From Asticcacaulis sp. AC460 (GTDB taxonomy: Bacteria; Pseudomonadota; Alphaproteobacteria; Caulobacterales; Caulobacteraceae): a stretch of DNA of 64,000 nt. The position numbers and the translations under genes are program-made. Below are positions 1 through 9,151 of the stretch, piece by piece (position 1 is the stretch's first letter; the number at the start of each line of letters is the position of its first letter). Location of the stretch: contig NZ_AWGD01000035.1 of assembly GCF_000495795.1 (NCBI RefSeq), forward strand, positions 90,672 through 154,671, written 5' to 3'. The notes beneath the pieces are model-generated. The model saw nothing but the letters and a program-made list of their open reading frames with translations, ran no database searches and was not told the origin of the DNA.

Positions 1-693
1 GGCCTTCATCTCTACCGAGCGCGCCACGGCGTGGCGGATGGCCTCGGGCTCCAGCGCCAGCACGGCGGCATCGTTGGTTTCCAGCCAGTCGAAGAACGTC
101 CGGTCGCCCAGCAGGCCGTACTTGATGATTTCGGCATAGCCGCAGCGGATCTGGCGGGCGGGCAGGGTGGTCAGCACATCCAGGTCGCACAGCACCAGGC
201 GCGGTTGATGGAAGGCGCCGATCAGGTTTTTGCCTTGGGGGTGGTCGATGGCGGTTTTTCCGCCGACCGAGCTGTCGACCTGGGCCAGGACGGTGGTCGG
301 GATCTGGATGAAGTCGATGCCGCGCATATAGATGGCGCAGGCAAAGCCGGTCAGGTCGCCGATAACCCCGCCGCCGAAGGCCAGGACGATATCCTTGCGA
401 TCCAGGCCGGCCGCCACGAAGGCGTCGGTGACCTGGGTCAGGCCCTCCCACGACTTGGTCTGCTCGCCGGCCTCGACCACCAGGGTCTCGACGGCGTAAC
501 CGGCGGCCGTGAACTGCGCTTCCAGCGGCCCCAGATGCAGCGGCGCGACGTTGGCGTCGGTCACGATGAAGACGCGGCGATTTTTCAGGAACGGCGCGAT
601 ATGGCCGACGGCGTCCTGCAACAGGCCCTGACCGACCACCACCTCATAGGCCTTGAAGCCTTCACCGGCGACCGGGATACGGGTGGTGGTCAT
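1..693 (-). CDS. aroB: 3-dehydroquinate synthase, N-terminal 231 residues (gene runs off the left edge)
   Basis: Second step of the shikimate pathway, converting DAHP to 3-dehydroquinate in the cytoplasm with NAD and a divalent metal. Reading the minus strand from the ATG at 693 gives an open frame to the window edge with the family hallmarks: a [11 protein letters not shown] glycine-rich NAD-binding loop around residue 105, then [17 protein letters not shown] and [10 protein letters not shown]. The family is about 360 residues long, so roughly the last 130 lie outside the window. The start ATG overlaps the stop of aroK (ATGA), so the two genes are translationally coupled, and the aroK-aroB pairing supports both calls. 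Only truncation by the window edge is seen, no damage. Confidence 0.95.
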   Translation of the reverse strand, partial: MTTTRIPVAGEGFKAYEVVVGQGLLQDAVGHIAPFLKNRRVFIVTDANVAPLHLGPLEAQFTAAGYAVETLVVEAGEQTKSWEGLTQVTDAFVAAGLDRKDIVLAFGGGVIGDLTGFACAIYMRGIDFIQIPTTVLAQVDSSVGGKTAIDHPQGKNLIGAFHQPRLVLCDLDVLTTLPARQIRCGYAEIIKYGLLGDRTFFDWLETNDAAVLALEPEAIRHAVARSVEMKA

Positions 694-1271
694 GCCAGGC
701 TCTCCACATGGGCTTTTAAGGCGTTCAGGACCATGTCCATCGACTTGGAATGCGACTGGTCGCCGGTGTCGACGACGACATCGGCGATTTGATAAAGCGG
801 ATAGCGATTTTTGGCGTGTTCACGCAGGACATCCATCGGCGACCGGTCCTTGAGCAGCGGCCGGTGCGGCTTGTTGGCGACGCGGCGCGCCAATACCTTC
901 AGGTCGGTCTTCAGCCACACCGTGATGGCCTTGGCCTTCAGGTTGTCGCGTGTCTTCGCCGACGTCAGGGCGCCACCGCCGGTGGCCAGGATGTGAGCCG
1001 GCGAATCGAGCAGGCGCGAAATCACCCGTTCCTCACCCTCGCGGAAGCCTTTTTCGCCATAATGGGCGAAGATATCGGCTATGCTCTGGCCGGCCGCCTT
1101 TTCGATCTCCTCGTCGGCATCGACGAAGGGCAAGGCGAAGTGCTCGGCCAGACGCTTGCCGATGGTGGTCTTGCCGACCCCCATCAGGCCAACCAGGGCG
1201 ACGGTTTTGGGCAGGATGAAGCTGGGGCGTTCCGGCTCGGGAGCCGGCGCCGCGGAAGGTGTCGCGGTCAT
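690..1271 (-). CDS. aroK: Shikimate kinase
   Basis: Phosphorylates shikimate with ATP in the chorismate pathway. The 193-residue product has a Walker A loop GLMGVGKTT near residues 28-36, the [11 protein letters not shown] segment that contributes shikimate- and Mg-binding acidic residues, a GGGAL motif, and the RPLL lid region. It is slightly longer than the usual 170-180 residues because of about 20 Pro/Ala-rich residues before the first strand, so a later start is possible. It lies upstream of aroB with a 4-base ATGA overlap, forming an aroK-aroB operon. The gene is divergent from xerD; the roughly 100 bases between them must carry both promoters, but I could not define them. Confidence 0.95.
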   Translation of the reverse strand: MTATPSAAPAPEPERPSFILPKTVALVGLMGVGKTTIGKRLAEHFALPFVDADEEIEKAAGQSIADIFAHYGEKGFREGEERVISRLLDSPAHILATGGGALTSAKTRDNLKAKAITVWLKTDLKVLARRVANKPHRPLLKDRSPMDVLREHAKNRYPLYQIADVVVDTGDQSHSKSMDMVLNALKAHVESLA

Positions 1272-1372
1272 GTTCAGTGCCGCGAGAAAGGGAAAAGAGT
1301 CATAATGCGGAACTTTTACACGATGTTAGGGGGGCTTTGCCAGAGTCTCCCGGAAAAAACCCGAAAGGCGTC

Positions 1373-2284
1373 ATGTCCCGTTTCGATCCGGTACGACAAT
1401 TCCTCCAGATGATGGCTGTCGAGCGCAATGCCGCCCGACCGACTCTGGACGCCTATGGCCGCGATCTCGACGACCTGATGGCGACGCGCAAGGTCACCGC
1501 CCAGGGCCTGCTGGGCCTGTCCGACGGCGACATATCCAGTTATTTCGAAGTGTTGGCCGGGCGCGGTTTGGCCTCCTCGTCGCTGCAACGTAAACGCTCG
1601 GCGGTACGACAATTCTACCGCTTCTGCGTCTCCGAAAACCTGATGGACCATGACCCGTCCCGCAAGGTCGCCGCCGCCAAGAAGGGGTTGAAATTACCCA
1701 GGATTTTGAGCCGCGAAGAGGTGGATTCGCTCATTGCCGCGGCCGACGCCATAGCCCCCAACCAGGCCGTCCGCCTCGAATGCCTGATCGAGATGGCCTA
1801 TGCCTCGGGCATGCGCATCTCCGAACTGGTTGGCCTGAAGCTGGATGCGGTCGCCCGCGACCCGGCCTTCCTGATCGTCAAAGGCAAGGGCGGGGTGGAG
1901 CGACTGGTCCCGCTGAACCCGTCGGCGCGTCCCGCCATCAAGGAATATCTCGAAATCCGCCATACCTTCTTGCCGGCCGGCGACAAGGCAAACCCTTATC
2001 TTTTCTCGTCTCGCGCCAAGGAAGGCCACCTGACCCGCCGCCGGGTCGGGCAGTTGCTGGACCAGGCGGCGATCGACGCCGGCATCGATCCGGCGCGGGT
2101 TTCTCCGCACGTCCTGCGCCACGCTTTTGCCACCCACCTGCTGGAAGGCGGCGCCGACCTGCGGGTGGTGCAGACCCTGCTGGGCCATGCCGACATTTCG
2201 ACCACCCAGATCTACACCCATGTCGCCGGCGAACGCCTGCGCGAAGTGGTCGAAACCCACCACCCGCTGGCCAAGGCGCGATAA
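1373..2284 (+). CDS. xerD: Site-specific tyrosine recombinase XerD
   Basis: XerD acts with XerC at dif to resolve chromosome dimers. The longer upstream frame from 1259 overlaps aroK; the ATG at 1373 gives a normal 303-residue protein starting MSRFDPVRQFLQ, so I use that start. An N-terminal SAM-like core-binding domain (about 1-100) precedes the catalytic domain. The catalytic set is visible: Arg148 (SGMRISEL), Lys172 (GKGGVERLVPL), His246 and Arg249 (HVLRHAFATH), His272 (LLGHADISTT) and the nucleophile Tyr281 (QIYTHV). It sits between divergent aroK and accA, and there is no sign of an integron or phage context, so it is the housekeeping enzyme. No dif site was recognised in the window. Confidence 0.95.
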   Translation: MSRFDPVRQFLQMMAVERNAARPTLDAYGRDLDDLMATRKVTAQGLLGLSDGDISSYFEVLAGRGLASSSLQRKRSAVRQFYRFCVSENLMDHDPSRKVAAAKKGLKLPRILSREEVDSLIAAADAIAPNQAVRLECLIEMAYASGMRISELVGLKLDAVARDPAFLIVKGKGGVERLVPLNPSARPAIKEYLEIRHTFLPAGDKANPYLFSSRAKEGHLTRRRVGQLLDQAAIDAGIDPARVSPHVLRHAFATHLLEGGADLRVVQTLLGHADISTTQIYTHVAGERLREVVETHHPLAKAR

Positions 2285-2403
2285 GCCGTTCTAAAAAATC
2301 CCCTTTGACGCGGGGACGGTTGCTGATAAAGGCGACCTTTCCTAAAAGTGCATTGTAATTTTACGCCCTGCGCGAACAACTGGGCCCTTCACAGAGCGAC
2401 CTG

Positions 2404-3360
2404 ATGCGACATTACCTCGATTTCGAACGTCCGATCGCCGACCTCGAAGCCAAGATCGAGGAGCTGTCCGCCCTGTCGCAATCCGGCGGCGCCAATCTCG
2501 AATACGAGCTCCAGGCCCTGCGCGACCGTACCGAGGTCCTGCGCAAGGAAACCTATGCCCGCCTGGAACCGTGGCAGAAGACCATGGTCGCCCGCCACCC
2601 GGAGCGCCCCCACCTGGTCGACTATATCGGCGGCCTGATCACCGAATTCGTCGAGCTGCGCGGTGACCGCAAGTTCGGCGACGACCAGGCTATCGTCGGC
2701 GGCCTCGGCCGATTCCGCGGCCAGCCCGTCGTGGTCATGGGCCACGAAAAGGGCTCCGACACAGCCAGCCGCCTCAAGCACAATTTCGGCATGGCCCGCC
2801 CGGAAGGCTACCGCAAGGCGGTCCGCCTGATGGACATGGCTGAACAGTATGGCCTGCCGGTCCTGACCTTTGTCGACACCGCCGGCGCCTGGCCCGGCAT
2901 TGGCGCCGAAGAACGCGGCCAGGCCGAGGCCATTGCCCGCTCGACCGAGCGCGGCTTGACCCTGAAAACGCCCATGATTGCCACTGTGACCGGCGAAGGC
3001 GGTTCCGGCGGCGCCATTGCCCTGGCCGCGGCCAACCGCGTCCTGATCCTGGAACATTCGATCTACAGCGTGATTTCGCCCGAAGGCGCCGCTTCGATCC
3101 TGTGGAAGGACGGCGCCCGCGCCAAGGATGCCGCCGATCGCATGAAGATCACCGCGCCCGACCTCTTAAAACTGGGGATTGTCGACCGCATCGTCGGTGA
3201 ACCCGCCGGCGGTGCCCATTCCGACCGGGAAGCCATGATCGAGACGCTCGGCGACGTCCTGGAAGAGGAACTGAAGGCGCTCAGCTTCCTGTCGCCGGAG
3301 CAACTGGTCGAACAGCGTGCCAAGCGCTTCTATGATATCGGGCGCGTCGGACTGAGCTGA
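2404..3360 (+). CDS. accA: Acetyl-CoA carboxylase carboxyltransferase subunit alpha
   Basis: Alpha subunit of the carboxyltransferase that moves CO2 from carboxybiotin to acetyl-CoA, the first committed step of fatty acid synthesis. The 318 residues begin MRHYLDFERPIADLEAKIEEL, typical of the family, and include RHPERPHLVDYI, the oxyanion-hole region GEGGSGGAIALA and SPEGAASILWKD. The length is as expected. It is 119 bases downstream of xerD in the same direction; a TTGACG hexamer in that gap could belong to a promoter, but I could not pair it with a convincing -10 element. No strong Shine-Dalgarno sequence precedes the ATG. Confidence 0.97.
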   Translation: MRHYLDFERPIADLEAKIEELSALSQSGGANLEYELQALRDRTEVLRKETYARLEPWQKTMVARHPERPHLVDYIGGLITEFVELRGDRKFGDDQAIVGGLGRFRGQPVVVMGHEKGSDTASRLKHNFGMARPEGYRKAVRLMDMAEQYGLPVLTFVDTAGAWPGIGAEERGQAEAIARSTERGLTLKTPMIATVTGEGGSGGAIALAAANRVLILEHSIYSVISPEGAASILWKDGARAKDAADRMKITAPDLLKLGIVDRIVGEPAGGAHSDREAMIETLGDVLEEELKALSFLSPEQLVEQRAKRFYDIGRVGLS

Positions 3361-3379
3361 CTGTAAAGCGGGGGGAATA

Positions 3380-3988
3380 ATGCAGCGCTATGTTTTTAAG
3401 CCAATGAAGAGCCTGAGCGCCTGGACGTTTGGTCTCATCACCGCCTTTATGGTGTCCTTGACGGCCTATACCGGCGCAATGGCCCTGGCTATGGTCGGCA
3501 TGTCCAGTGACGTATTTTTCCTTGGGCTGGGTCTGGCGGCCCTGGCGTTCATGCTGTTTTACTTTGCCGCAGGCATTGTGACGCTGATCTGGCTCTACGG
3601 CGCGGCCAGAAATGCGCGCAGCATGAAACCCAATCTCGATCTCACGCCGGGCTGGGCGGTCGGCTGGTATTTCATTCCCATAGCTAACCTGTTCAAGCCC
3701 TTTACGACCCTTTGCCTGATCTGGGACGCCAGCCGTGCGCCCGGTACCAAGCCGGCCAGTGCCATGCCTATCGCGGCCTGGTGGTGGTTAAACATTATCG
3801 GCAACATCACCATGTCGATTGGATCCAGAATTTCTGACGCTGAAACGTTTGGCATGACACCCGGCGATATCCTGCAAGTCGTCGGGGCTATTTCCACCAT
3901 CGTCTCGACCTGGATATTCCTCAACCTTATTCGCGAACTTCACCATAACCAATTGAACAGCGACACAAAAGTCGCCGACCAGTTCTGA
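3380..3988 (+). CDS. DUF4328 family membrane protein
   Basis: A 202-residue integral membrane protein with about four hydrophobic segments (roughly residues 15-40, 50-75, 95-115 and 125-145, with a further one near 165-185). The core TPGWAVGWYFIPIANLFKP followed by a WDASRAPG segment is the recognisable DUF4328 signature. The function of this family is unknown. It starts 19 bases after accA behind a purine-rich stretch, so it may be cotranscribed with accA, but nothing links it functionally to fatty acid synthesis. Confidence 0.8.
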   Translation: MQRYVFKPMKSLSAWTFGLITAFMVSLTAYTGAMALAMVGMSSDVFFLGLGLAALAFMLFYFAAGIVTLIWLYGAARNARSMKPNLDLTPGWAVGWYFIPIANLFKPFTTLCLIWDASRAPGTKPASAMPIAAWWWLNIIGNITMSIGSRISDAETFGMTPGDILQVVGAISTIVSTWIFLNLIRELHHNQLNSDTKVADQF

Positions 3989-4086
3989 CCTTATACTCTC
4001 CTTACAATTTCTGGTGGCTAACCTCTTTGTAACCGAATGGGCGCATTCCTAGGCTTGCGACGATTCACTGTTCGCGGAGCCTCCCC

Positions 4087-4749
4087 ATGCGCACTCTTCT
4101 TCTCACCTCGGCGGCCCTGGCCGCATCGGCCGTCCTGCTGCCGGCCACAGCCCACGCCATCGAAGATCCCTATATCGCCGCCCGCGCCAGCACGCTCGGC
4201 CTCGGCGTCGAAGGCGGGGTCAAGGTGGCGCCCTTCTTCCGCGTCCGCGGCATTGTTCAGGGCCTCAATGTCGATTACGACGATGAGATCGATGACATTC
4301 AGTACAACGGCAAGTTCAAGCTGGGCTCGGCCGGCGTCACGGCTGACTTCTTCCCGTTCAACGAAGGTCCGGTGTTTGTCTCCGCCGGGATTTTCTCCAA
4401 CGGCAACAAGATCGACGCCAGCGCCCGTCCGACGGGCAATACCGAGATCGGCGGGGTTACCTATACGCCGGACCAGATCGGCACCCTGACGGCCAAGGCG
4501 CGCTACAAGTCCACCGCACCCTATCTCGGTGTCGGCGCTGAATGGAGCCTGTATCCTGCGGTCATCAGCCTCGAAGCCGGTGCCTTCCTGCAGGGCGAGC
4601 CGAAGGTCACCCTGACTTCGGACGGCAGCTTCTCCAGCAACCCGGCCTATCAGCAATCGCTTGAGAATGAGCGCCGCTCGATCGAGGAAGACCTGGACAA
4701 GACCAAGACCTGGCCCGTTGTTTCCCTGGCCGTCGGGATCCGCTTCTAG
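4087..4749 (+). CDS. Outer-membrane beta-barrel protein
   Basis: A 220-residue protein with a clear signal peptide (cleavage after TAHA, about residue 25) followed by alternating strands with aromatic and glycine patterning, an APYLGVGAEW strand and a terminal aromatic residue (AVGIRF). These are hallmarks of a small outer-membrane barrel recognised by the BAM complex. It includes a VSAGIFSNGNKIDA segment that I associate with a widespread proteobacterial family of short barrels; the ligand is unknown. GGAG lies 7-8 bases before the ATG. The 3' end runs straight into a structured inverted repeat that probably ends transcription. Confidence 0.75.
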   Translation: MRTLLLTSAALAASAVLLPATAHAIEDPYIAARASTLGLGVEGGVKVAPFFRVRGIVQGLNVDYDDEIDDIQYNGKFKLGSAGVTADFFPFNEGPVFVSAGIFSNGNKIDASARPTGNTEIGGVTYTPDQIGTLTAKARYKSTAPYLGVGAEWSLYPAVISLEAGAFLQGEPKVTLTSDGSFSSNPAYQQSLENERRSIEEDLDKTKTWPVVSLAVGIRF

Positions 4750-4750
4750 A

Positions 4751-4850
4751 GCGCATCCCAAAAAGTGTGACGCACTTTTTGGATTAAGATGCGCGTAAAA
4801 ACAAAAACTTAGAGCGCGGATCCGATTCTTCCGGATCGAAACGCGCTCTA
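4751..4850. terminator. Pair of strong stem-loops between convergent genes
   Basis: Two hairpins fill the 100 bases between the convergent barrel gene and the DUF6702 gene. The first pairs GCGCATC (4751-4757) with GATGCGC (4788-4794) and inside it CCAAAAAGTG (4758-4767) with CACTTTTTGG (4773-4782). The second pairs TAGAGCGCG (4810-4818) with CGCGCTCTA (4842-4850), with an inner GATCCG/CGGATC pair. The TAG stop of the minus-strand gene lies inside the second stem. Probably a bidirectional terminator and also a REP-like palindromic unit. Confidence 0.65.
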
Positions 4851-5336
4851 GGGTTTGGCCGGAAAGGTGACGCTCTTCGGGGCGTCGCCGCCATGAAAGT
4901 GCAGGGTGCGGGTAATTCCGTCCAGCCGCACATTGACCACGCCTTCCGGGGCGTGGTCGGAGGCCGGGAACAGGCGGTAGTCGATGACCACCGTCACGGG
5001 CCGTGATGGCAACCGCCCCAGATAGACGAAGGTCAGGTCGTCGCCGCCAAAATCCGTAACTGCCAGGCTTAGCGCCTGGCCATTAACGGTAAAGGCTTCG
5101 CCCAGATGCGCTTCCAGCGCCGCGAGGGCTTCCGGATCGTCGACACTCGGGGCGGCTTCGGGCGCCAGTTCCACCAGCTCCGGTTCGGTATCGTGCGCCG
5201 ACAGAGTGTGGGTGACAGTAACCTCGCCGTCCTTGCCGATTTCCACGACCGACAGGGTGTGGTGGCCGCGGTGGGCCTGGGCCGAGCCTGCCGCAATCAG
5301 CCCGGCCGAGAAAAGAAGCAGCAACCAGGATCTCAC
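4848..5336 (-). CDS. DUF6702 family exported protein
   Basis: A 162-residue protein with a signal peptide (cleavage near AQAHRGHH) and a compact beta-rich domain containing SAHDTEPEL and a closing LHFHGGDAP segment. This arrangement of a His-rich N-terminus, a metal-ligand-like HD pair and the LDGITRTLHF strand is what I recognise as DUF6702. Its role is unknown; the His residues suggest metal contact but this is inference. It starts with GTG, overlapping the stop of the M1 peptidase gene (GTGA), so it is translationally coupled to it and may assist or accompany that exported peptidase. Confidence 0.7.
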   Translation of the reverse strand: MRSWLLLLFSAGLIAAGSAQAHRGHHTLSVVEIGKDGEVTVTHTLSAHDTEPELVELAPEAAPSVDDPEALAALEAHLGEAFTVNGQALSLAVTDFGGDDLTFVYLGRLPSRPVTVVIDYRLFPASDHAPEGVVNVRLDGITRTLHFHGGDAPKSVTFPAKP

Positions 5337-7720
5337 TTCTTTTCCTCCGCCTTCTTGGCCTGGGGCTGAGTCTTCACGCCGTCAGGTGTCACCACCATTT
5401 CCATGTCCTTCATCCGGTTGGCGCCTTCTTCATCATCGGTGATGTTCAGGGTGACGGGATCGATGCGGCGCGGGAAGGCGTTGTTGGCAATATCGGTGTC
5501 CGCCGTTTCCCACAGGGGATCGATTTCCGCCTGCTTCAACGTCTTGGGCGTGACATATTGCCAGATGGCCTCTGCCGGGTTCATGCGCCAGATTTCCGCC
5601 GGGATACGCACGGTGTCGGAGGTGCCGTCAGTGAAGTCCAGCTTCAGGATGACCGGCATGACCAGACCGCCCTTGTTGCGGAAAGTGAAATTATAGAAGC
5701 TGTCCTTGACCGCCAGGGCTTCCTTCAGCTCCGGATCGGCATCCTTCATGGCGTCGGCATACTTCTTTTTGGCCTTGACCGTCGGGGTGAAGTCGTCGGT
5801 CGTATCGTAGAAGTCGCGCGTTGCCGGATCGGTCTCAACCACGGTCGGATCGGTGTTGCGTACCGAGGTCAGCGACTCCGGCTTTTCATCGTCCTGAAGC
5901 TTTTCCCACGGCTTTTCGACCTCGGGGTCGCGGGTATTAATGCGCGCCTTCTTGATGTCGGCCAGTTCCAGGTCGACGTGGTCGGTGGAATAGAACCAGC
6001 CGCGCCAGAACCAGTCCAGGTCCGTGCCCGAGGCTTCTTCCATGGTGCGGAAGAAGTCGTAGGGCGTCGGGCGCTTGAAGGCCCAGCGGCGGGAATATTC
6101 CTTGAAGGCGAAGTCGAAGGTTTCACGGCCCAGTATGGTTTCGCGCAGGATCACCAGTGCCGTCGCCGGTTTGCCATAGGCATTATTGCCGAACTGCATG
6201 ATCGATTCCGAGTTGGTCATGATCGGAACCTGGTTTTCGCTCAGCATATATTCGCGGATTTCGCGCGGTTCACCACGGCCGCGCGGAAACTTCTCGTCCC
6301 ATTGCCGCTGAGCTTCGAACTGGATAAAGGAGTTGATGCCTTCGTCCATCCAGGTCCACTGCTTTTCGTCGGAATTCACGGTCATCGGGAACCAGATGTG
6401 GCCAACCTCATGGATGACCACGCCGATCAGGCCGTACTTGGCGCGTTCCGTATAGGTCAGTTCTCCGGTCTTCTTGTCCTTGATCGGGCGCGGACCGTTG
6501 AAGGTGATCATCGGGTATTCCATACCGCCGACCGGCCCGTTGACCGATTGCGCGGTCGGGTAGGGATACGGAAAGGCGAACTGGCCGTAGACCTTCAGCG
6601 TATGGGCGATCGACTTGGTCGAATAGGCATCCCACAGGGGGCGGGCCTCCTTGGGATAAAAGGACATGGCCATGACGACCGGCTGGGCCGGGTCGGCATT
6701 CTTCACGCCCTGGGCGTCCCAGATGAATTTGCGCGACGAGGCAAAGGCAAAGTCGCGGACATTGGTCGCCGAAAAATGCCAGGTCTTGGTGCCAGCCGGC
6801 TTGCCGCCCTCCGCGGCCGCAGCCTCCTGCGGCGTGACGATATAGACCGGCTGCGCCGCCGTCTTCGCCTGGGTAAAACGATCCTGCTGCGTCGCCGTCA
6901 GCACGGCCTGCGGGTTCTGCAAGGCGCCAGTCGCCGAGACGACGTGGTCGGCCGGTACGGTCAGTTCGACATCATAGTCGCCGAATTCGAGGGTGAATTC
7001 GCCGGCGCCGAGGAAGGCCTTGTTGTGCCAGCCTTCGTAATCGGAGTAGACTGCCAGGCGCGGAAACCATTGCGCTCCCAGGAAGATGCAGTTGCCATCC
7101 TCGCCGGGCTTGGTGAAACATTCATAGCCGGAACGGCCGCCGACCACCTTCGTCTCCGGGATCGGAAGGCTCCAGCTGATCGAGAAATCCAGCGCCTCGC
7201 CACTCTTCAGAGGTTGGGGAAGGTCGACGCGCAACAGGCTGTCGACCACGGTGAAGGGCAGGGGGGCGCCATTGGCGTCGGTGACGCGCAGGTCGTTGAA
7301 GCCGCCTTCCCAGGTCTGCATGCGCTTGGCGCGGCGTATGCCGCCGACCGACAGGTCCTTGCCCGCCGTCGTACGGGTCAGCTCGGCGGCCGAGTTGCGC
7401 TTGTAATTGTTGTGGTCCAGCGCCAGCCACAGATAGCGCAGGCTGTCGGGCGAGTTGTTGGCATAGGTGATGGTCTCGCTACCGGTCAGGGAACGGCCGG
7501 CCTCATCCAGGCTGGCGCGAATCCGGTAGTCGACCTTTTGCTGCCAGTAGCGATAGCCGGGTTCGCCGGCGGCGTTGCGGTAATCGGTCGGGGTCGGCCA
7601 GGCTTCACCTTCCAACTGACGAAACTTGTCCTCGAACTTGCCCTTGCTCTGATCGACAGGGTCGGCACAGGCCACGGCCGGTACTACCAGCAGCGCTATT
7701 CCCAATACAAAACGCTTCAC
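5333..7720 (-). CDS. M1 family zinc metallopeptidase, exported
   Basis: Aminopeptidase-like gluzincin of 795 residues. The zinc motif HEVGHIWFP, with the third ligand Glu about 18 residues on in WMDEGINSF, and the substrate-binding GMEYPMITF motif (in place of GAMEN) define family M1. A signal peptide (MKRFVLGIALLVVPAVACA) predicts export to the periplasm or surface. The start is GTG at 7720, preceded at 6 bases by AGGAG. A charged Lys/Glu/Asp-rich segment runs between about residues 600 and 665, and the C-terminus (KKAEEKK) is lysine-rich. It forms an operon with the downstream DUF6702 gene and lies 90 bases downstream of the mscS-type gene, on the same strand. Confidence 0.9.
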   Translation of the reverse strand: MKRFVLGIALLVVPAVACADPVDQSKGKFEDKFRQLEGEAWPTPTDYRNAAGEPGYRYWQQKVDYRIRASLDEAGRSLTGSETITYANNSPDSLRYLWLALDHNNYKRNSAAELTRTTAGKDLSVGGIRRAKRMQTWEGGFNDLRVTDANGAPLPFTVVDSLLRVDLPQPLKSGEALDFSISWSLPIPETKVVGGRSGYECFTKPGEDGNCIFLGAQWFPRLAVYSDYEGWHNKAFLGAGEFTLEFGDYDVELTVPADHVVSATGALQNPQAVLTATQQDRFTQAKTAAQPVYIVTPQEAAAAEGGKPAGTKTWHFSATNVRDFAFASSRKFIWDAQGVKNADPAQPVVMAMSFYPKEARPLWDAYSTKSIAHTLKVYGQFAFPYPYPTAQSVNGPVGGMEYPMITFNGPRPIKDKKTGELTYTERAKYGLIGVVIHEVGHIWFPMTVNSDEKQWTWMDEGINSFIQFEAQRQWDEKFPRGRGEPREIREYMLSENQVPIMTNSESIMQFGNNAYGKPATALVILRETILGRETFDFAFKEYSRRWAFKRPTPYDFFRTMEEASGTDLDWFWRGWFYSTDHVDLELADIKKARINTRDPEVEKPWEKLQDDEKPESLTSVRNTDPTVVETDPATRDFYDTTDDFTPTVKAKKKYADAMKDADPELKEALAVKDSFYNFTFRNKGGLVMPVILKLDFTDGTSDTVRIPAEIWRMNPAEAIWQYVTPKTLKQAEIDPLWETADTDIANNAFPRRIDPVTLNITDDEEGANRMKDMEMVVTPDGVKTQPQAKKAEEKK

Positions 7721-7811
7721 GGTCGCTCCTTAGGCTTCGTGTAACTGGTATGTATTGAAACCAACCGGCGCCCCGGACGCAAGCGAAAACGTCACAATTC
7801 AGCCTGATTTA

Positions 7812-8639
7812 TTAACCCGCGTCGACGGAGACCTGATGGGGATAGGGAATATCGATGCCCGCCGCATCCAGCGCCGATTTGATGTCCAGCACGAGGCGCG
7901 TCCGCGCGCCCTGAGTGGCGCCGGACGGCACGAAGATGGCCACGCGGACGGTCATGCCGCTCTGGGCGAAGTCCTGCAGGGCGACCCAGGGTTCGGGCGC
8001 CTCCATACGCCCGGGCTGGTCCTTGGCGACCTGCAGCAACAAGGCCAGGCAGGCGGGCAGGTCGGTCGCCATGCCGACATCGAACCTGACCTCAACCCTG
8101 ACAGCGCCATTCGTGGTCAGGTTGCTGATCTCGTTGGAGAAAATCTTGGTATTGGGCACGAAGACGCGGATATTCTCGCCCGTATTGATCTCGGTGGCGA
8201 ACAGCCCCAGGCGATGGACATTGCCCGCGACCTCGCCGATCTTGACGCTGTCGCCGATACGGTAGGGCCGGTTGAACAGGATCATCAGCCCGGCGGCGAC
8301 ATTCCCCAAGGTGCCCTGCAGCGCCAGGCCGATGGCCAGGGAGGCCGCGCCCAGCACGGCGATGAATGAGGTGGTTTCGACCCCCAGCCGGTTCAACGCC
8401 GCCACCAGGCCGACCGTCAGCAGCAACCAGCGGATCACCTGCGACAGGAATTCCGGCAGGGTGCGGTCGGCATCGTTCTGTACGAAGCGGCGGAACAGCT
8501 TCTTGGCGGCGTCGGCCAGCCATTTCGACACCCACAGCGTGATCAGCAAGATGATGCAGGCGACGGCGATATTGCCCAGGATATCGGGATGGCTGAGCAC
8601 GCGGTCGAGAATATCCGGGGCGGCGGGTTTCGCCGTCAT
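7812..8639 (-). CDS. MscS family mechanosensitive ion channel
   Basis: Inner-membrane channel of 275 residues, opening under membrane tension to release solutes. Three transmembrane helices occupy roughly residues 18-42, 68-90 and 93-125; the third is the Gly/Ala-rich pore helix (GAASLAIGLALQGTLGNVAAG), followed by the MILFNRPYRIGD segment and the beta domain typical of MscS. The length matches E. coli MscS (286). Its ATG overlaps the stop of tadA (ATGA), indicating coupled translation with tRNA deaminase, which is a positional rather than functional link. Confidence 0.92.
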   Translation of the reverse strand: MTAKPAAPDILDRVLSHPDILGNIAVACIILLITLWVSKWLADAAKKLFRRFVQNDADRTLPEFLSQVIRWLLLTVGLVAALNRLGVETTSFIAVLGAASLAIGLALQGTLGNVAAGLMILFNRPYRIGDSVKIGEVAGNVHRLGLFATEINTGENIRVFVPNTKIFSNEISNLTTNGAVRVEVRFDVGMATDLPACLALLLQVAKDQPGRMEAPEPWVALQDFAQSGMTVRVAIFVPSGATQGARTRLVLDIKSALDAAGIDIPYPHQVSVDAG

Positions 8640-9100
8640 GCCTTGCGCCTTTCCTTGAAGAAGCTTTTCAGCAGGGTGGAACTGTCCTGGCCTAAGACCC
8701 CGTCGCTGACCTCAGGGCGCCAGTGACAGGTTGGCTGGGCGAAGAATTTCGGGCCATGGGCGACCGCGCCGCCTTTGGGATCGGGGGCGCCGTAGATCAC
8801 CCGCGCGATGCGGGCGTGCGAAATGGCGCCGGCGCACATGGCGCAGGGTTCCAGTGTGACATAGAGCCACAACCCGCCAAGTCTATAATTGCCGATGGCC
8901 TGTCCGGCGGCGCGCAAAGCCAGGATTTCAGCGTGCGCGCACGGGTCGTTAAGACTAATCGGCGAATTTCTGGCCGTCGCCACAACAGTTTTACTTGACG
9001 GATCGAAGATTAGAGCGCCTATCGGCACCTCACCGGACCGGGCCGCTTCATGGGCCAGGTCCAGCGCCGCCTGCATCAAGGTTTCGTCTTCGCTTTGCAT
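8636..9100 (-). CDS. tadA: tRNA-specific adenosine deaminase
   Basis: Deaminates the wobble adenosine of tRNA-Arg(ACG) to inosine. The 154-residue product has the zinc and catalytic motif CAHAEILAL (His ligand and Glu proton shuttle) and the PCAMCAGAI pair of Cys ligands. The open frame extends far upstream through the neighbouring gene in antisense, so the start must be chosen: the ATG at 9100 (MQSEDETLMQAAL) gives the normal family length. The C-terminus (SSTLLKSFFKERRKA) is the usual basic helix. It is divergent from the pseudouridine synthase gene 50 bases away, pairing two RNA-modifying enzymes on one promoter region. Confidence 0.93.
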   Translation of the reverse strand: MQSEDETLMQAALDLAHEAARSGEVPIGALIFDPSSKTVVATARNSPISLNDPCAHAEILALRAAGQAIGNYRLGGLWLYVTLEPCAMCAGAISHARIARVIYGAPDPKGGAVAHGPKFFAQPTCHWRPEVSDGVLGQDSSTLLKSFFKERRKA

Positions 9101-9151
9101 AAGCGTTTTCAAAGACGGGTCCGGCTCCGGCGTCAAGTACAATTCAAGGAT

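Noticed and set aside
1373..2284. xerD as a sign of an integron or phage
   Set aside because: The neighbours are housekeeping genes, no attachment-type repeats or cassettes were seen, and the sequence fits the chromosomal XerD.
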